Assembly (NCBI GenBank): GCA_001898965.1
Contig: MKVW01000003.1
Coordinates: 681,440 to 745,439, forward strand
DNA: 64,000 nucleotides
Source of the DNA: Rhizobiales bacterium 62-17
Lineage (GTDB): Bacteria > Pseudomonadota > Alphaproteobacteria > Rhizobiales > Beijerinckiaceae
Direction: 5' to 3'
This document shows, one piece after another, positions 9,035 through 16,811 of the stretch. Both the position numbers and the translations under genes were made by a program. The notes beneath the pieces were generated by a model. That model made no database searches. It had not been told where the DNA came from and saw nothing but the letters and a program-made list of their open reading frames with translations. Position 1 is the first letter of the stretch; every line of letters begins with the position of its first letter.

Positions 9035-10980
9035 CAGAACGCCTGTCCCAACCCGACATAGACGCCGAAGCGCGGATCGTCGGGTTTCCGGTTGAGTGGC
9101 ATGGCGAAATCGATACGGACCGGGCCGATGGCCGTAAAATAGCGCAGACCGAGGCCGGCGGCGACCCGGATGCCGCCCTTGAAGTTGGGCAGCGGAGACG
9201 CGAAGGCATTACCGGCATCGACGAAGGGCACGACGCCGATCGTATCGGTGATCTTGATGCGCGCCTCGGCGGAGGCCTCGAACAGGCTACGGCCGCCGAT
9301 CGGCACGCCAAAGGGCCCAAGCGGGCTCAGATAGCGGTAGCGGAAACCGCGCACCGAGCCGCCGCCGCCGGCAAAGAAGCGACGATTGGCTGGAATATCC
9401 GTCAGATCGGACCCGGCGAGCGAGCCGACATTGACGCGGCCGGCGAGAATATAACGGGCGTCTTCATCGAGCGCGTAATAGGCGGTGGCCTGTACCTTCG
9501 ATTGCAGGAGATTGATGGTCGAACCGAAGGCCTTGGCATAGGGCGAGACAGAGGCGGTGACGCGAATGCCGCGTGTCGGGTTCAGGAGATCGTCGGTCGA
9601 GTCATAATTCGCCGCCGCCTGGAAGCCGACGAGCGTGTAATCGGTGGTGCCGAGAATGTCCTGGACGCGCCCGCGTTCCGCATCGATGCCCAGCTGCACG
9701 CTGGCGAATTCGGTGAAGCGATGGCGGATCGAAACGGTGCCGCCGGCGGTCATGCTCCAATAGGAATTGGTGCGCTCGCGCTGGATGCCGGTGTCGATCA
9801 AAAGATCATTGCGCGTGCCCCACAGCGCCGGCTTGATGAAACTGGCCTTCAGGCGGCCGACGAGATTTTGCGCATCGAAGGTCTGGATGCGACGGAACTG
9901 CCGCCCGCCTGTGGGCGCGGCGAAGCCAACTTCCGCATCGATGCGCAAACGCTCAGCGCCACCGAACAGATTGCGGTCCATCCACCAGGCGCGCAGCGAT
10001 GGTCCATCGAACGTGGAATAGGAGGCCGACGCACCGACCGCATGGCGCTTGCGCTCCGACACGGTGACATTGAGAGGCAGATTGCCCTCGGCATCGAGAT
10101 GATCGGCCTCGTCGATGCGCACGGAACCGATGGCGTCGATCTTGGAAATCGATTTACGCGTATCGCTGAGGCGGCGCGGATAATAGGGCTCGCCCGGCTG
10201 CAAATAGATGAAGGACTGCACGACGCTGGTTGGCACATTCTGCGTGCCTTCGACGGTCACCGGGCCTATGCCGGCCTTTTGCGAGGGATCGATGGTGATC
10301 GCGACGTCCATGACATTCTGGCGATGTTCGATGACCGGAGCGATCGACACCATTTTGGCCAGGGGCCGCGATTGCTCGCGCAGATAGTCGACCGCCGAAG
10401 CGGCGCCAGCGCGGATATTGCCGGCGGTCGCCTCATCGCCTGCCTTCAAAGGAAAGCCGCGACGATGGATCAGGTCAGCGGCCAACGGCTGATTGGTGCG
10501 CGCGTCGAAGACCCGGACTTCGCGCAGATGGAAGAGCGGGCCAAGCGTGACGGCAACGGTGAGAGGCACGAGCTGGCGGCCGCGTTGCGCATCGGCGGCT
10601 GCGGCCGCAGAACGATTGTCGCCGTCGACTGCCAGGTTGCGGCCGGCGACACTCATTCGGACATCAGCATTATAATAGCCCGCCGCCCACAGCGCTTCGG
10701 CCAGACGCGGATAGTCGGCAGCGGCGCGGCGCACCAGACCGTCGCCGGAGGGCGGCGGATCGCGACGCAAAGCCCAGGTGTTGGAGGCGTCTTTCAGGGT
10801 CTGAAGCAGGGTCTTGTCATCGACCCCGGTGATCTGCAGATCGTAAGGCAGGGTTTGCTGGGAGGGTTGCGGCAAGGGCTCCTCGCCCCCGAACAGGCCG
10901 AAAAAGTCAAACGCCCTTGCCTGCCCGAATGCTGCAGGTGTGACCAAAACCGCTAACGCCACCGCCCATACGAAACGCAA
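9034..10980 (-). CDS. tamA: Outer-membrane BamA/TamA-family protein TamA
   Basis: An Omp85-family protein of about 648 residues. After a signal peptide (WAVALAVLVTPAAFGQA) come about three POTRA domains, for example LPYDLQITGVDDKTLLQTL and VTVEGTQNVPTSVVQSFIYL, then a 16-strand-type beta-barrel with RFFAGGGGSVRGFRYR, the conserved lid-loop RGF motif, and a C-terminal aromatic residue (VYVGLGQAF). It partners TamB in outer-membrane protein insertion. No ATG is available: I chose the TTG at 10980, which has GGGAG 9 nt upstream and begins at the signal peptide; TTG codons at 10986 and 11013 are alternatives. Confidence 0.92.
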   Translation of the reverse strand: MRFVWAVALAVLVTPAAFGQARAFDFFGLFGGEEPLPQPSQQTLPYDLQITGVDDKTLLQTLKDASNTWALRRDPPPSGDGLVRRAAADYPRLAEALWAAGYYNADVRMSVAGRNLAVDGDNRSAAAAADAQRGRQLVPLTVAVTLGPLFHLREVRVFDARTNQPLAADLIHRRGFPLKAGDEATAGNIRAGAASAVDYLREQSRPLAKMVSIAPVIEHRQNVMDVAITIDPSQKAGIGPVTVEGTQNVPTSVVQSFIYLQPGEPYYPRRLSDTRKSISKIDAIGSVRIDEADHLDAEGNLPLNVTVSERKRHAVGASASYSTFDGPSLRAWWMDRNLFGGAERLRIDAEVGFAAPTGGRQFRRIQTFDAQNLVGRLKASFIKPALWGTRNDLLIDTGIQRERTNSYWSMTAGGTVSIRHRFTEFASVQLGIDAERGRVQDILGTTDYTLVGFQAAANYDSTDDLLNPTRGIRVTASVSPYAKAFGSTINLLQSKVQATAYYALDEDARYILAGRVNVGSLAGSDLTDIPANRRFFAGGGGSVRGFRYRYLSPLGPFGVPIGGRSLFEASAEARIKITDTIGVVPFVDAGNAFASPLPNFKGGIRVAAGLGLRYFTAIGPVRIDFAMPLNRKPDDPRFGVYVGLGQAF

Positions 10981-11332
10981 AACCAAAAACTCCCGGCTTC
11001 CCTCTGCCCCCAAAACAGAGGCTGCCGCAAAATCAATCGATCAAATAAATCGGTGCGTGCCCATCCTTACGTGTCACGACTAACAAATCAGAAATTTATC
11101 ACAATTGTTCCTGGATCGGACCCCAGTTCGGGCCAATAATCGGCCGCATCGTCTCCAAATTCTTCATTCATTTTCACGAGATAATACTTTAAATAACTGT
11201 TTTATATCTGAGTTTTTACATTCGTGATCGCGTATCGAATACGGCAGACGAGGGGAAATTTTACAGCGTCTCGGACGTGAAAAACGAACACGACAGCCCG
11301 CCAATCACCTGTTGAGCTCATGATTCCTCCCC
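10981..11332. other. Divergent intergenic region upstream of tamA and the 11.4 kb operon
   Basis: The 419-bp gap to the next start is non-coding. Around 11165-11220 it is AT-rich, which would suit promoters of either direction, but no convincing -35/-10 pair was identified. The strong operator-like palindromes at 11333-11372 are listed separately. Confidence 0.5.
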
Positions 11333-11372
11333 ATGAGTCCTCTACAGGACTCATTGACTCCTGTAGAGGACT
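11333..11372. promoter_or_regulatory. Paired palindromic operators upstream of the TctC/hydrolase operon
   Basis: Site 1 (11333-11354) is a perfect palindrome with 9-bp arms ATGAGTCCT / AGGACTCAT and a CTAC centre. Site 2 (11359-11370, TCCTGTAGAGGA) repeats its core in inverted orientation with centres 21 bp apart, two helical turns. The 14-bp arms AGTCCTCTACAGGA (11336-11349) and TCCTGTAGAGGACT (11359-11372) are also exact inverted repeats of each other. It ends 27 bp before the ATG at 11400, a position suited to repression. The GntR regulator at 15132-15872 is the natural candidate binder (inference). Confidence 0.7.
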
Positions 11373-11399
11373 GCCTATGGTCCGCGCCGGGAGGTGCCC

Positions 11400-12359
11400 A
11401 TGAAGCGATTTCTGTCGATTGCCGCCGCGTTCTTTGTCTCTTTCTCCGCCGCTTCGGCGCAGAGCTATCCCGATCGGGTGGTGCGTCTGGTCGTCCCCTT
11501 TCCGGCCGGTGGCAGTTATGACGTGATCGCCCGGCTGGTCGGTGCCGGACTGGGCGAACGCTGGGGCCATCAGGTCGTCATCGACAACAAGGGCGGCGCG
11601 GCCGGCGAGATCGGGGCGGCCGCCGTCGCGAGCGCGGCGCCCGACGGCTACACTCTGCTCCTCTTTGGCGACGGCATTCTTATCAACCAGGGCCTGATGA
11701 AGAACCGGGCCTTTCATCCGCTGAAGAATTTCACGCCTGTTACGCTTGTGGCGCGTTCACCTCAGGTGCTCGTCGCCAGCCGTGGTCTCAATGTCTCGAG
11801 CCTGGCGGAGCTGATCAAGCGCGGTAAGGACGGCAAGACCGATCTGCCGTTCGGCACGGCGGGATCGGGGACACCCGGGCATCTGGCCGCCGAACTCTTG
11901 GCTGCGAAGTCAGGCCTGCCGCTGCGTCATGTGCCTTATCGTGGCGGCGCGCCAGCGCTGGCTGATCTCATGGGCAATCACATCGGCCTCGTTGCGACGG
12001 GCCTCCCTGCCCTGATCAGCAGCATTCAGGCCGGCAGCATCGTCGCGCTGGCGGTCTCGTCGGAAAAGCGCTCGGCGATTCTGCCTAACGTGCCGACGAT
12101 GAGCGAGAGCGTGCCGGGTGTCTTCCTTGACACTTGGTACGGCATTCTCGCACCGGCCGGCCTCCCCGATCCCATCGCGCAAAAGATTCATGCCGACGTC
12201 AGCGCTGTCATGCGCGCGCCGGAGATGTCCACAAAACTCGCCGATCAGGGTTTTGAATTCGTCGGCGGCGGTCCGGATGAGCTGAAGGGCGTGATGGAGC
12301 GCGATCTGCCGCGTTGGCAGGAGGTCATCGACCTCGCCGGGATCAAGCCAGGACAATGA
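11400..12359 (+). CDS. TctC/Bug-family tripartite tricarboxylate transporter substrate-binding protein
   Basis: A 319-residue periplasmic binding protein with a signal peptide (MKRFLSIAAAFFVSFSAASAQ). YPDRVVRLVVPFPAGGSYDV and GQVVIDNKGGAAGEIG-like segments (here HQVVIDNKGGAAGEIG) are the hallmarks of the Bug/TctC family, which capture carboxylates and aromatic acids. The start at 11400 is chosen because GGGAGG lies 5 nt before it. No TctA/TctB membrane genes accompany it, which is common for Bug proteins. It leads an operon of hydrolases whose substrates it may import. It overlaps the next gene by 4 bp. Confidence 0.9.
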   Translation: MKRFLSIAAAFFVSFSAASAQSYPDRVVRLVVPFPAGGSYDVIARLVGAGLGERWGHQVVIDNKGGAAGEIGAAAVASAAPDGYTLLLFGDGILINQGLMKNRAFHPLKNFTPVTLVARSPQVLVASRGLNVSSLAELIKRGKDGKTDLPFGTAGSGTPGHLAAELLAAKSGLPLRHVPYRGGAPALADLMGNHIGLVATGLPALISSIQAGSIVALAVSSEKRSAILPNVPTMSESVPGVFLDTWYGILAPAGLPDPIAQKIHADVSAVMRAPEMSTKLADQGFEFVGGGPDELKGVMERDLPRWQEVIDLAGIKPGQ

Positions 12360-13192
12360 ATATGAAGCAGGTCTCTTCTCTTGCCGCCCGGCTGATGTCG
12401 GCGCGGGCGGCCGATGGCTGCGAAATCACTTTCGATCTCTATTCGTCTCCCGCACCGGACGCGCCACGCGTCGTTCTGATCCATGCGCTCGCCATGGCTG
12501 CACGCCAGTGGGACGAACTCGTGCAGGAATTGCGCGACACCTGTCATCTGTTGACCGTCGACTGCCGTGGGCACGGCCGATCTGAGAAGCGTCCTGGCCC
12601 TTACACCGGCGATCTGTTCGCTGATGATCTGGCTTGCGTTCTGGACGCGGCCGGCTGGTCGTCTGCCATTGTGGCCGGTTGTTCGATGGGCGGTTGCGTC
12701 GCGCAGGCTTTTGGTCTGCGTCATCCGCCGCGTACCGATGGCCTCGTTCTGATCGACACGACGGCATCTTACGGCGTCGCCGCCATGCCGAAATGGGCCG
12801 AGCGGGCGCAACGCGCCGCGACGCAAGGCATGGCAGCCCTGGTCGATTTCCAGCTCGACCGCTGGTTCACCGACGCTTTTCGAGCCGAGCAGCCCGCCGC
12901 CGTGCAGCGCTGCCTCGATATTTTTCTCGCCAATGATCCCGCCTGCTATGGCGCCACCTGCGATATGCTGGCAAAGGCCGATTTGCGCGCCCACCTCGAC
13001 ACCATCACCTGTCCGACGGCGGTGATCGTCGGTGAGGAGGATTACGCCACACCGATTGCGATGGCGCAGGATATCTCCGCGCGGATCGCCGGCGCGAAAC
13101 TCACGATCCTGCCGAAGGCCAGGCATTTCTCGCCGGTCGAGCGCCCCCACGCCATCGCCGACGAGGTGCTGTGGGTGGCTCAGCAACTTTAA
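12356..13192 (+). CDS. Alpha/beta hydrolase, 3-oxoadipate enol-lactonase-like
   Basis: A 278-residue cytosolic alpha/beta-hydrolase. The oxyanion-loop region is VVLIHALAMAARQW, the nucleophile elbow GCSMGG places the catalytic Ser near residue 102, an acidic residue follows VIVGEED near 226-228, and the catalytic His is in KARHFSPVE near 257. The layout is like PcaD/MhpC-type C-C and lactone hydrolases. The ATG at 12356 overlaps the preceding stop (ATGA) and has AGGA upstream, so I prefer it to an in-frame codon at 12314. Its operon suggests a ring-opened or lactone substrate; the exact one is unknown. Confidence 0.85.
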   Translation: MNMKQVSSLAARLMSARAADGCEITFDLYSSPAPDAPRVVLIHALAMAARQWDELVQELRDTCHLLTVDCRGHGRSEKRPGPYTGDLFADDLACVLDAAGWSSAIVAGCSMGGCVAQAFGLRHPPRTDGLVLIDTTASYGVAAMPKWAERAQRAATQGMAALVDFQLDRWFTDAFRAEQPAAVQRCLDIFLANDPACYGATCDMLAKADLRAHLDTITCPTAVIVGEEDYATPIAMAQDISARIAGAKLTILPKARHFSPVERPHAIADEVLWVAQQL

Positions 13193-13218
13193 GCATCGCA
13201 TTCTCAAGGGAGGACAGC

Positions 13219-14058
13219 ATGAATATGGATCGTCGCCGCTTTCTGGTCGGAGCGACTGCGCTCGCTACGTCCGCCATGTTACCGGCCCGCGCCGCCACGC
13301 GCCGGATATTCGACAGTCATTGCCACATCATCGATCACGCTTTCCCGATCGTTCCCAATCAGGGCTACACGCCACCGCATTTCCCGCTCGACGATTATCT
13401 CGGCCAGACGCGGCCGCTCGGTGTGGTCGCGGGCGCGATCGTCTCCGGCTCGTTCCATGGTTTCGATCAGTCCTATCTCAAGGCGACTTTACCGAAACTG
13501 GGGAAGTCATGGGTCGGCGTGACCCAGGTGCCCAATGACATTCCGGATGCCGAGATCGCCCAGCTCGCCGACATCGGCGTGCGCGCGCTGCGTTTCAACA
13601 TGTTCCGTGGCCGGATCGACAGCGTCGACGATCTGATGACGCTCGCGCAACGTGCCCATGCAGCCGGACGTTGGCACGCGGAAATCTATGCCGATGCCGC
13701 GGCCCTGCGTCCGCATGTCGATCGGCTGGCAAAACTGCCGCAGATCGTCATCGATCATCTCGGCATGACTGAAGCCGGCTTGCCCGTCGTGCTCGATCTC
13801 GTCGCCGCTGGCGCTAAAATCAAGGCGACGGGCTTCGGCCGGGTCAAAATGGACGTGCCGAAAGCGCTTGAACGTATCGCCGCGAAGAGCCCCGACGCGC
13901 TCGTCTTCGGCACCGACCTGCCTTCCACCCGCGCGCAACGGCCGTTCCAGCCCGACGACATTGCTTTGGTCGAACGCGTGCTGGGGCCAGAGCTGGCCCA
14001 GAAAGCGTTCTGGGATAATGGGCTGGCACTCTATCGCGTGCCCGTCACCGCCGGCTGA
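13219..14058 (+). CDS. Tat-exported amidohydrolase (amidohydrolase_2, LigI-like lactonase family)
   Basis: A 279-residue TIM-barrel metallohydrolase. The N-terminus MNMDRRRFLVGATALATSAM is a twin-arginine signal with cleavage near ARAA. The barrel begins IFDSHCHIIDH (HxH metal ligands) and runs YTPPHFPLDDYL, a run recalling 2-pyrone-4,6-dicarboxylate lactonase LigI; VIDHLGM carries another likely active-site His, and FGTDLPSTRAQRPF the conserved Asp of the last strand. AGGGAGGACAGC precedes the chosen ATG. LigI itself is cytosolic, so a Tat-exported relative is unusual. The reaction is probably lactone or carboxylate C-C/C-O hydrolysis in the periplasm (inference). Confidence 0.82.
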   Translation: MNMDRRRFLVGATALATSAMLPARAATRRIFDSHCHIIDHAFPIVPNQGYTPPHFPLDDYLGQTRPLGVVAGAIVSGSFHGFDQSYLKATLPKLGKSWVGVTQVPNDIPDAEIAQLADIGVRALRFNMFRGRIDSVDDLMTLAQRAHAAGRWHAEIYADAAALRPHVDRLAKLPQIVIDHLGMTEAGLPVVLDLVAAGAKIKATGFGRVKMDVPKALERIAAKSPDALVFGTDLPSTRAQRPFQPDDIALVERVLGPELAQKAFWDNGLALYRVPVTAG

Positions 14059-14082
14059 TTCTGACTGTGTTGGAGGGAACAC

Positions 14083-15135
14083 ATGATTTTCGACAAGAAG
14101 AGCATCTGCGCCGCGCTGATCGCGGCTTCCGTACCCTTGTTTTCGACGGGAGAACTGTCGGCTCAGGAGCCTCCACCGCTGGCGATCAAGGACTTTGGAT
14201 CGTTTCATATCGGCGGCCGGGTCGTTGAAATTGCCGGGAAGCCCGTCAAGGAAGTCGCGCTCACACCGCACGGCGCGCCGGCCGTCATCGATCCGAATGG
14301 TCGCTACCAGGTGGAGCAGATGTACGTTCAGCATTTCACGCCCGCTGATGAGCGCGGTCGCGTACCACTGTTGATGTGGCACGGTGGTGGCCTCACTGGC
14401 GTGACATGGGAAACGACGCCTGATGGACGGCCGGGCTGGCTGCAGGATTTCCTGCGTCGCGGATGGAAGGTTTACAATTCCGACGCAGTGGAACGTGGCC
14501 GCTCCGGATGGGCGTCGCCTGACATATTCAAAGGCGATCCGGTTTTCCTGACCGTCGCCAATCCATTCGAGCGCTTTCGTATCGGCGAAGGACCTGGAGC
14601 GTGGAACGACGATCCAAGCAAGCGTCGCGTCCATGCCGGCAGCCTGTTCCCTATGAAAGGCTATGAGAATTTTACGCGACAGGTTGTGCCGCGCTGGACG
14701 ACGACGGACGAGGCCATTTTGAATGCCTACCGCGAACTGGTCGATAAAGTGTGTCCCTGTGTCTTGGTGTTTCATTCCCAAGGCGGACAATTCGGCTTCA
14801 AGGTGGCGCAAGAAAAGCCCGACAAGATCAAGGCGCTTGTCGCGGTCGAACCGGCCTCGGTGGGTTACCTCGGTCAGGAAGCAAAGCTCAAAAACATTCC
14901 GGTGCTGATGGTCTTCGGCGACTACATTGAAGTGGATCCGCGCTGGAAACGTATGCGCGAGACAGCCGGCCGTTTCGGCGATGCGATTTCAGCCGCCGGT
15001 GGAAATGTCGATATCTACGATCTGCCAAAGAGGGGGATTTCCGGAAATTCCCATATGATGATGATGGATAGCAACAGCAGTCAGATCTCTGGCATGGTTG
15101 ACGCTTGGCTCGCGACCAAGCAACTCAAGCGTTAG
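14083..15135 (+). CDS. Exported alpha/beta hydrolase/esterase
   Basis: A 350-residue protein with a signal peptide (KKSICAALIAASVPLFSTGELSAQ). LLMWHGGGLTGVTWETTPDG carries the HGGG oxyanion motif, VFHSQGGQFGF is the nucleophile elbow with catalytic Ser near residue 229, and GISGNSHMMMMDSN carries the probable catalytic His near the C-terminus. Proteins of this type are annotated as periplasmic esterases of the alpha/beta fold. GGAGGGAACAC precedes the ATG. It closes the operon 11400-15135 and overlaps the stop of the convergent GntR gene by 4 bp. Confidence 0.82.
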   Translation: MIFDKKSICAALIAASVPLFSTGELSAQEPPPLAIKDFGSFHIGGRVVEIAGKPVKEVALTPHGAPAVIDPNGRYQVEQMYVQHFTPADERGRVPLLMWHGGGLTGVTWETTPDGRPGWLQDFLRRGWKVYNSDAVERGRSGWASPDIFKGDPVFLTVANPFERFRIGEGPGAWNDDPSKRRVHAGSLFPMKGYENFTRQVVPRWTTTDEAILNAYRELVDKVCPCVLVFHSQGGQFGFKVAQEKPDKIKALVAVEPASVGYLGQEAKLKNIPVLMVFGDYIEVDPRWKRMRETAGRFGDAISAAGGNVDIYDLPKRGISGNSHMMMMDSNSSQISGMVDAWLATKQLKR

Positions 15136-15872
15136 GTGAGACGAACGCGATAGCGGAAGCGGTCGGATCGGCCATAGGCGCGCCGCCAATCGATCGGCGT
15201 GCCGTTGGTACCGAAGGAGGTGCGCTCGACGACGATCAGCGGATCGCCGGTCTTAACTTCAAGCAGGCGTGCCTTCACCACATCGGCCTGCCCCAGCGAC
15301 AGCTCGTCTTCGACCGAAGTCACCACTTGGCCGAAGGCACGTTCATAGACCGGGTAAAGCAGCGGGCCGATTTCGTGTTCGTCCATGGTGACGAAGGGCT
15401 CGAACAGCGGATGCGGCAGATAGAGGTCTTCGCAGATCACCGGCTTGCCGGCCCAGAGCCGCAGACGCAGCACACGCACCACCTTGGCGCCCTCAGGCAG
15501 GCGCAACCCACTGGCGATTTCCGGTGTCGCGTCCATCACCTCGCGCTCGATCAGTCGGCTTTCGGGAACCGTGCGGCCTCCGCCCGTCGAGGCATCCTCG
15601 AAGTTGAACCAGCGGAACAGCGAACCGTCGAAGGACGGCCGGCGGACGAAGGTGCCGACCCCCTGCTTGCGCTCCAGCAGGCCTTCACGCACCAAATGTT
15701 CGATGGACTTGCGCATGGTGCTGGTGGAGACACCGTACGCTTTGGCAAGTTCCTGCTCGGACGGGATGGCCTCGCCAGAAGCCCATTCGAGGGCAGCGAT
15801 GCGGGATGCCAGCGCATCGCGCAGCCGGGCATGCATGGGAAGACGATCGTCACTGGGCGGCAGCACTCTCAA
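15132..15872 (-). CDS. GntR-family transcriptional regulator, HutC/FarR subfamily
   Basis: A 246-residue regulator. The N-terminal winged helix (residues about 13-80, with AIPSEQELAKAYGVSTSTMRK and EGLLERKQGVGTFV) is the GntR DNA-binding domain; the rest is a UTRA-type effector domain (VVRVLRLRLWAGKPVICEDLYLP, DPLIVVERTSF). HutC-type regulators bind small carboxylates or sugar phosphates. It faces the catabolic operon 11400-15135 and is the likely repressor acting at the palindromes 11333-11372, although no copy of that operator was found before its own start. Confidence 0.9.
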   Translation of the reverse strand: MRVLPPSDDRLPMHARLRDALASRIAALEWASGEAIPSEQELAKAYGVSTSTMRKSIEHLVREGLLERKQGVGTFVRRPSFDGSLFRWFNFEDASTGGGRTVPESRLIEREVMDATPEIASGLRLPEGAKVVRVLRLRLWAGKPVICEDLYLPHPLFEPFVTMDEHEIGPLLYPVYERAFGQVVTSVEDELSLGQADVVKARLLEVKTGDPLIVVERTSFGTNGTPIDWRRAYGRSDRFRYRVRLT

Positions 15873-16005
15873 CTCCAGATGCGCGGCTCCACGGCCGGCG
15901 GAATGTCATAACCTGTGGTAGTGCATAGGACTGGCGTAAGACAAGATCGGCTCGAACGGTCGCCGCACGGCTCAGGTTGCAGGTTCTCCTAACTGCGCTA
16001 TCGCA

Positions 16006-16053
16006 TGAATTAATCTATCTATCTTTTTGATATTTAAATATAATTTATAAATG
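16006..16053. other. Very AT-rich patch upstream of 16127
   Basis: This 48-bp stretch contains only 6 G or C bases, with TCTATCTATCT and repeated TATTTAAATATAA-like steps, in a region otherwise above 60% GC. It lies just upstream of an EcfG-like promoter and 0.4 kb from a MucR-like gene; MucR-type and H-NS-like proteins favour such T-A-rich tracts. A binding role is inference. Confidence 0.5.
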
Positions 16054-16066
16054 ACTGTCGTTTCGT

Positions 16067-16093
16067 GGAACGACGGGCGCCTTCTCTCATTGA
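16067..16093 (+). promoter_or_regulatory. Candidate EcfG-like promoter of the 16127 gene
   Basis: GGAAC at 16067-16071, 16-nt spacer, CATTGA at 16088-16093, ending 33 bp before the ATG. The -35 matches the alphaproteobacterial general-stress sigma EcfG; the -10 (CATT) differs at one base from the CGTT consensus. The same GGAAC-N16-CATTGA arrangement occurs before the 16812 gene, which raises confidence. Confidence 0.5.
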
Positions 16094-16126
16094 TCGGATG
16101 ACAGCAACACGATCGGGAGAGCGACC

Positions 16127-16435
16127 ATGACGACCAAGTCGAAGACCGCCCCTGCATCTAGCAAGGCCATTTCCAAACCAACGTCAGGTTGGGCCGTCAG
16201 CGTGACGTTTCAGCCCGTGGACGGCGACGGTCCCGTGACGGAGGAGACGTTTTACGCCGCGATTGTCGATCGCGAGGAGGCGGAGAAAGCCGTCGCGCAA
16301 TTGGCGGGCGCGGCCGACGATGCCACCGTCAAGGCGGACAAGCGCATCAGCGCCGCCGAATTCGAGGACATGGGCTGGCATGCCGGCCAGGTCGAACAAT
16401 GGGTCGGCCCCAGCCTGGAAGCTCCGGGTTCCTAG
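16127..16435 (+). CDS. Hypothetical small acidic cytosolic protein
   Basis: A 102-residue protein with a Lys/Ser/Thr/Ala-rich N-terminus and an acidic body (VSVTFQPVDGDGPVTEETFYAAIVDREEAEKAV then AAEFEDMGWHAGQVEQWV). It has no signal peptide or membrane segment. GGGAGAGCGACC lies before the ATG, supporting translation. I do not recognise the family. An EcfG-like promoter lies upstream, so it may be a general-stress gene. Confidence 0.7.
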   Translation: MTTKSKTAPASSKAISKPTSGWAVSVTFQPVDGDGPVTEETFYAAIVDREEAEKAVAQLAGAADDATVKADKRISAAEFEDMGWHAGQVEQWVGPSLEAPGS

Positions 16436-16452
16436 TCAGCAATCTAAGGACA

Positions 16453-16680
16453 TCACTTCTTAGGTTTGCGGCCTTGCCGAAAAGCTAGTTTTGGCTTTCG
16501 CCCCCGCTTCGCCCGCCGTGTTTCAGACGCGGCCGGCGGCGGAGAAATCTGACGCTCGATCGTTGCGTAGATATTCGCAATCAATCCGGGCAGCTCTGAT
16601 TTGGGGATGCGGTTGTGGCCGACATAAGCGCAGGCCACGTCTGTGGTGAGACGCAGCAGTCTGTTGCGATCGAGGGTCAT
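16453..16680 (-). CDS. MucR-like mini-protein with AT-hook-like basic tail and no zinc finger
   Basis: The segment LLRLTTDVACAYVGHNRIPKSELPGLIANIY matches the N-terminal oligomerisation region of MucR/Ros regulators (LTADIVSAYVSNNxVPxxDLPxLI). In MucR this is followed by a Cys2His2-like zinc finger with KFKSLKRHL; here the protein ends instead with a basic tail holding RGRKPK and QGRKPKK, both RGR/QGR cores like the minor-groove loops of H-NS and Lsr2. Downstream sequence encodes no missing finger. The short form (75 residues, ATG at 16680) starts where MucR homology starts and leaves room for the opposing promoter at 16747; a longer form from 16770 is possible. Role as a nucleoid or silencing factor is inference. 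Confidence 0.72.
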   Translation of the reverse strand: MTLDRNRLLRLTTDVACAYVGHNRIPKSELPGLIANIYATIERQISPPPAASETRRAKRGRKPKLAFRQGRKPKK

Positions 16681-16746
16681 ACCCCTCGTACGTTGGTAAT
16701 CGGTCAATGGATCACTTGCACGGTCCAGCATCGTGGCATCGACGCC

Positions 16747-16773
16747 GGAACAACTCTCCAAGACCTGCATTGA
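16747..16773 (+). promoter_or_regulatory. Candidate EcfG-like promoter of the 16812 gene
   Basis: GGAAC at 16747-16751, 16-nt spacer, CATTGA at 16768-16773, ending 38 bp before the ATG at 16812. It is identical in both boxes and spacing to the element at 16067-16093. Confidence 0.5.
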
Positions 16774-16811
16774 CCTGACATCAGGGCGGCGAATGTCAGC
16801 GGAGTCAGCTT

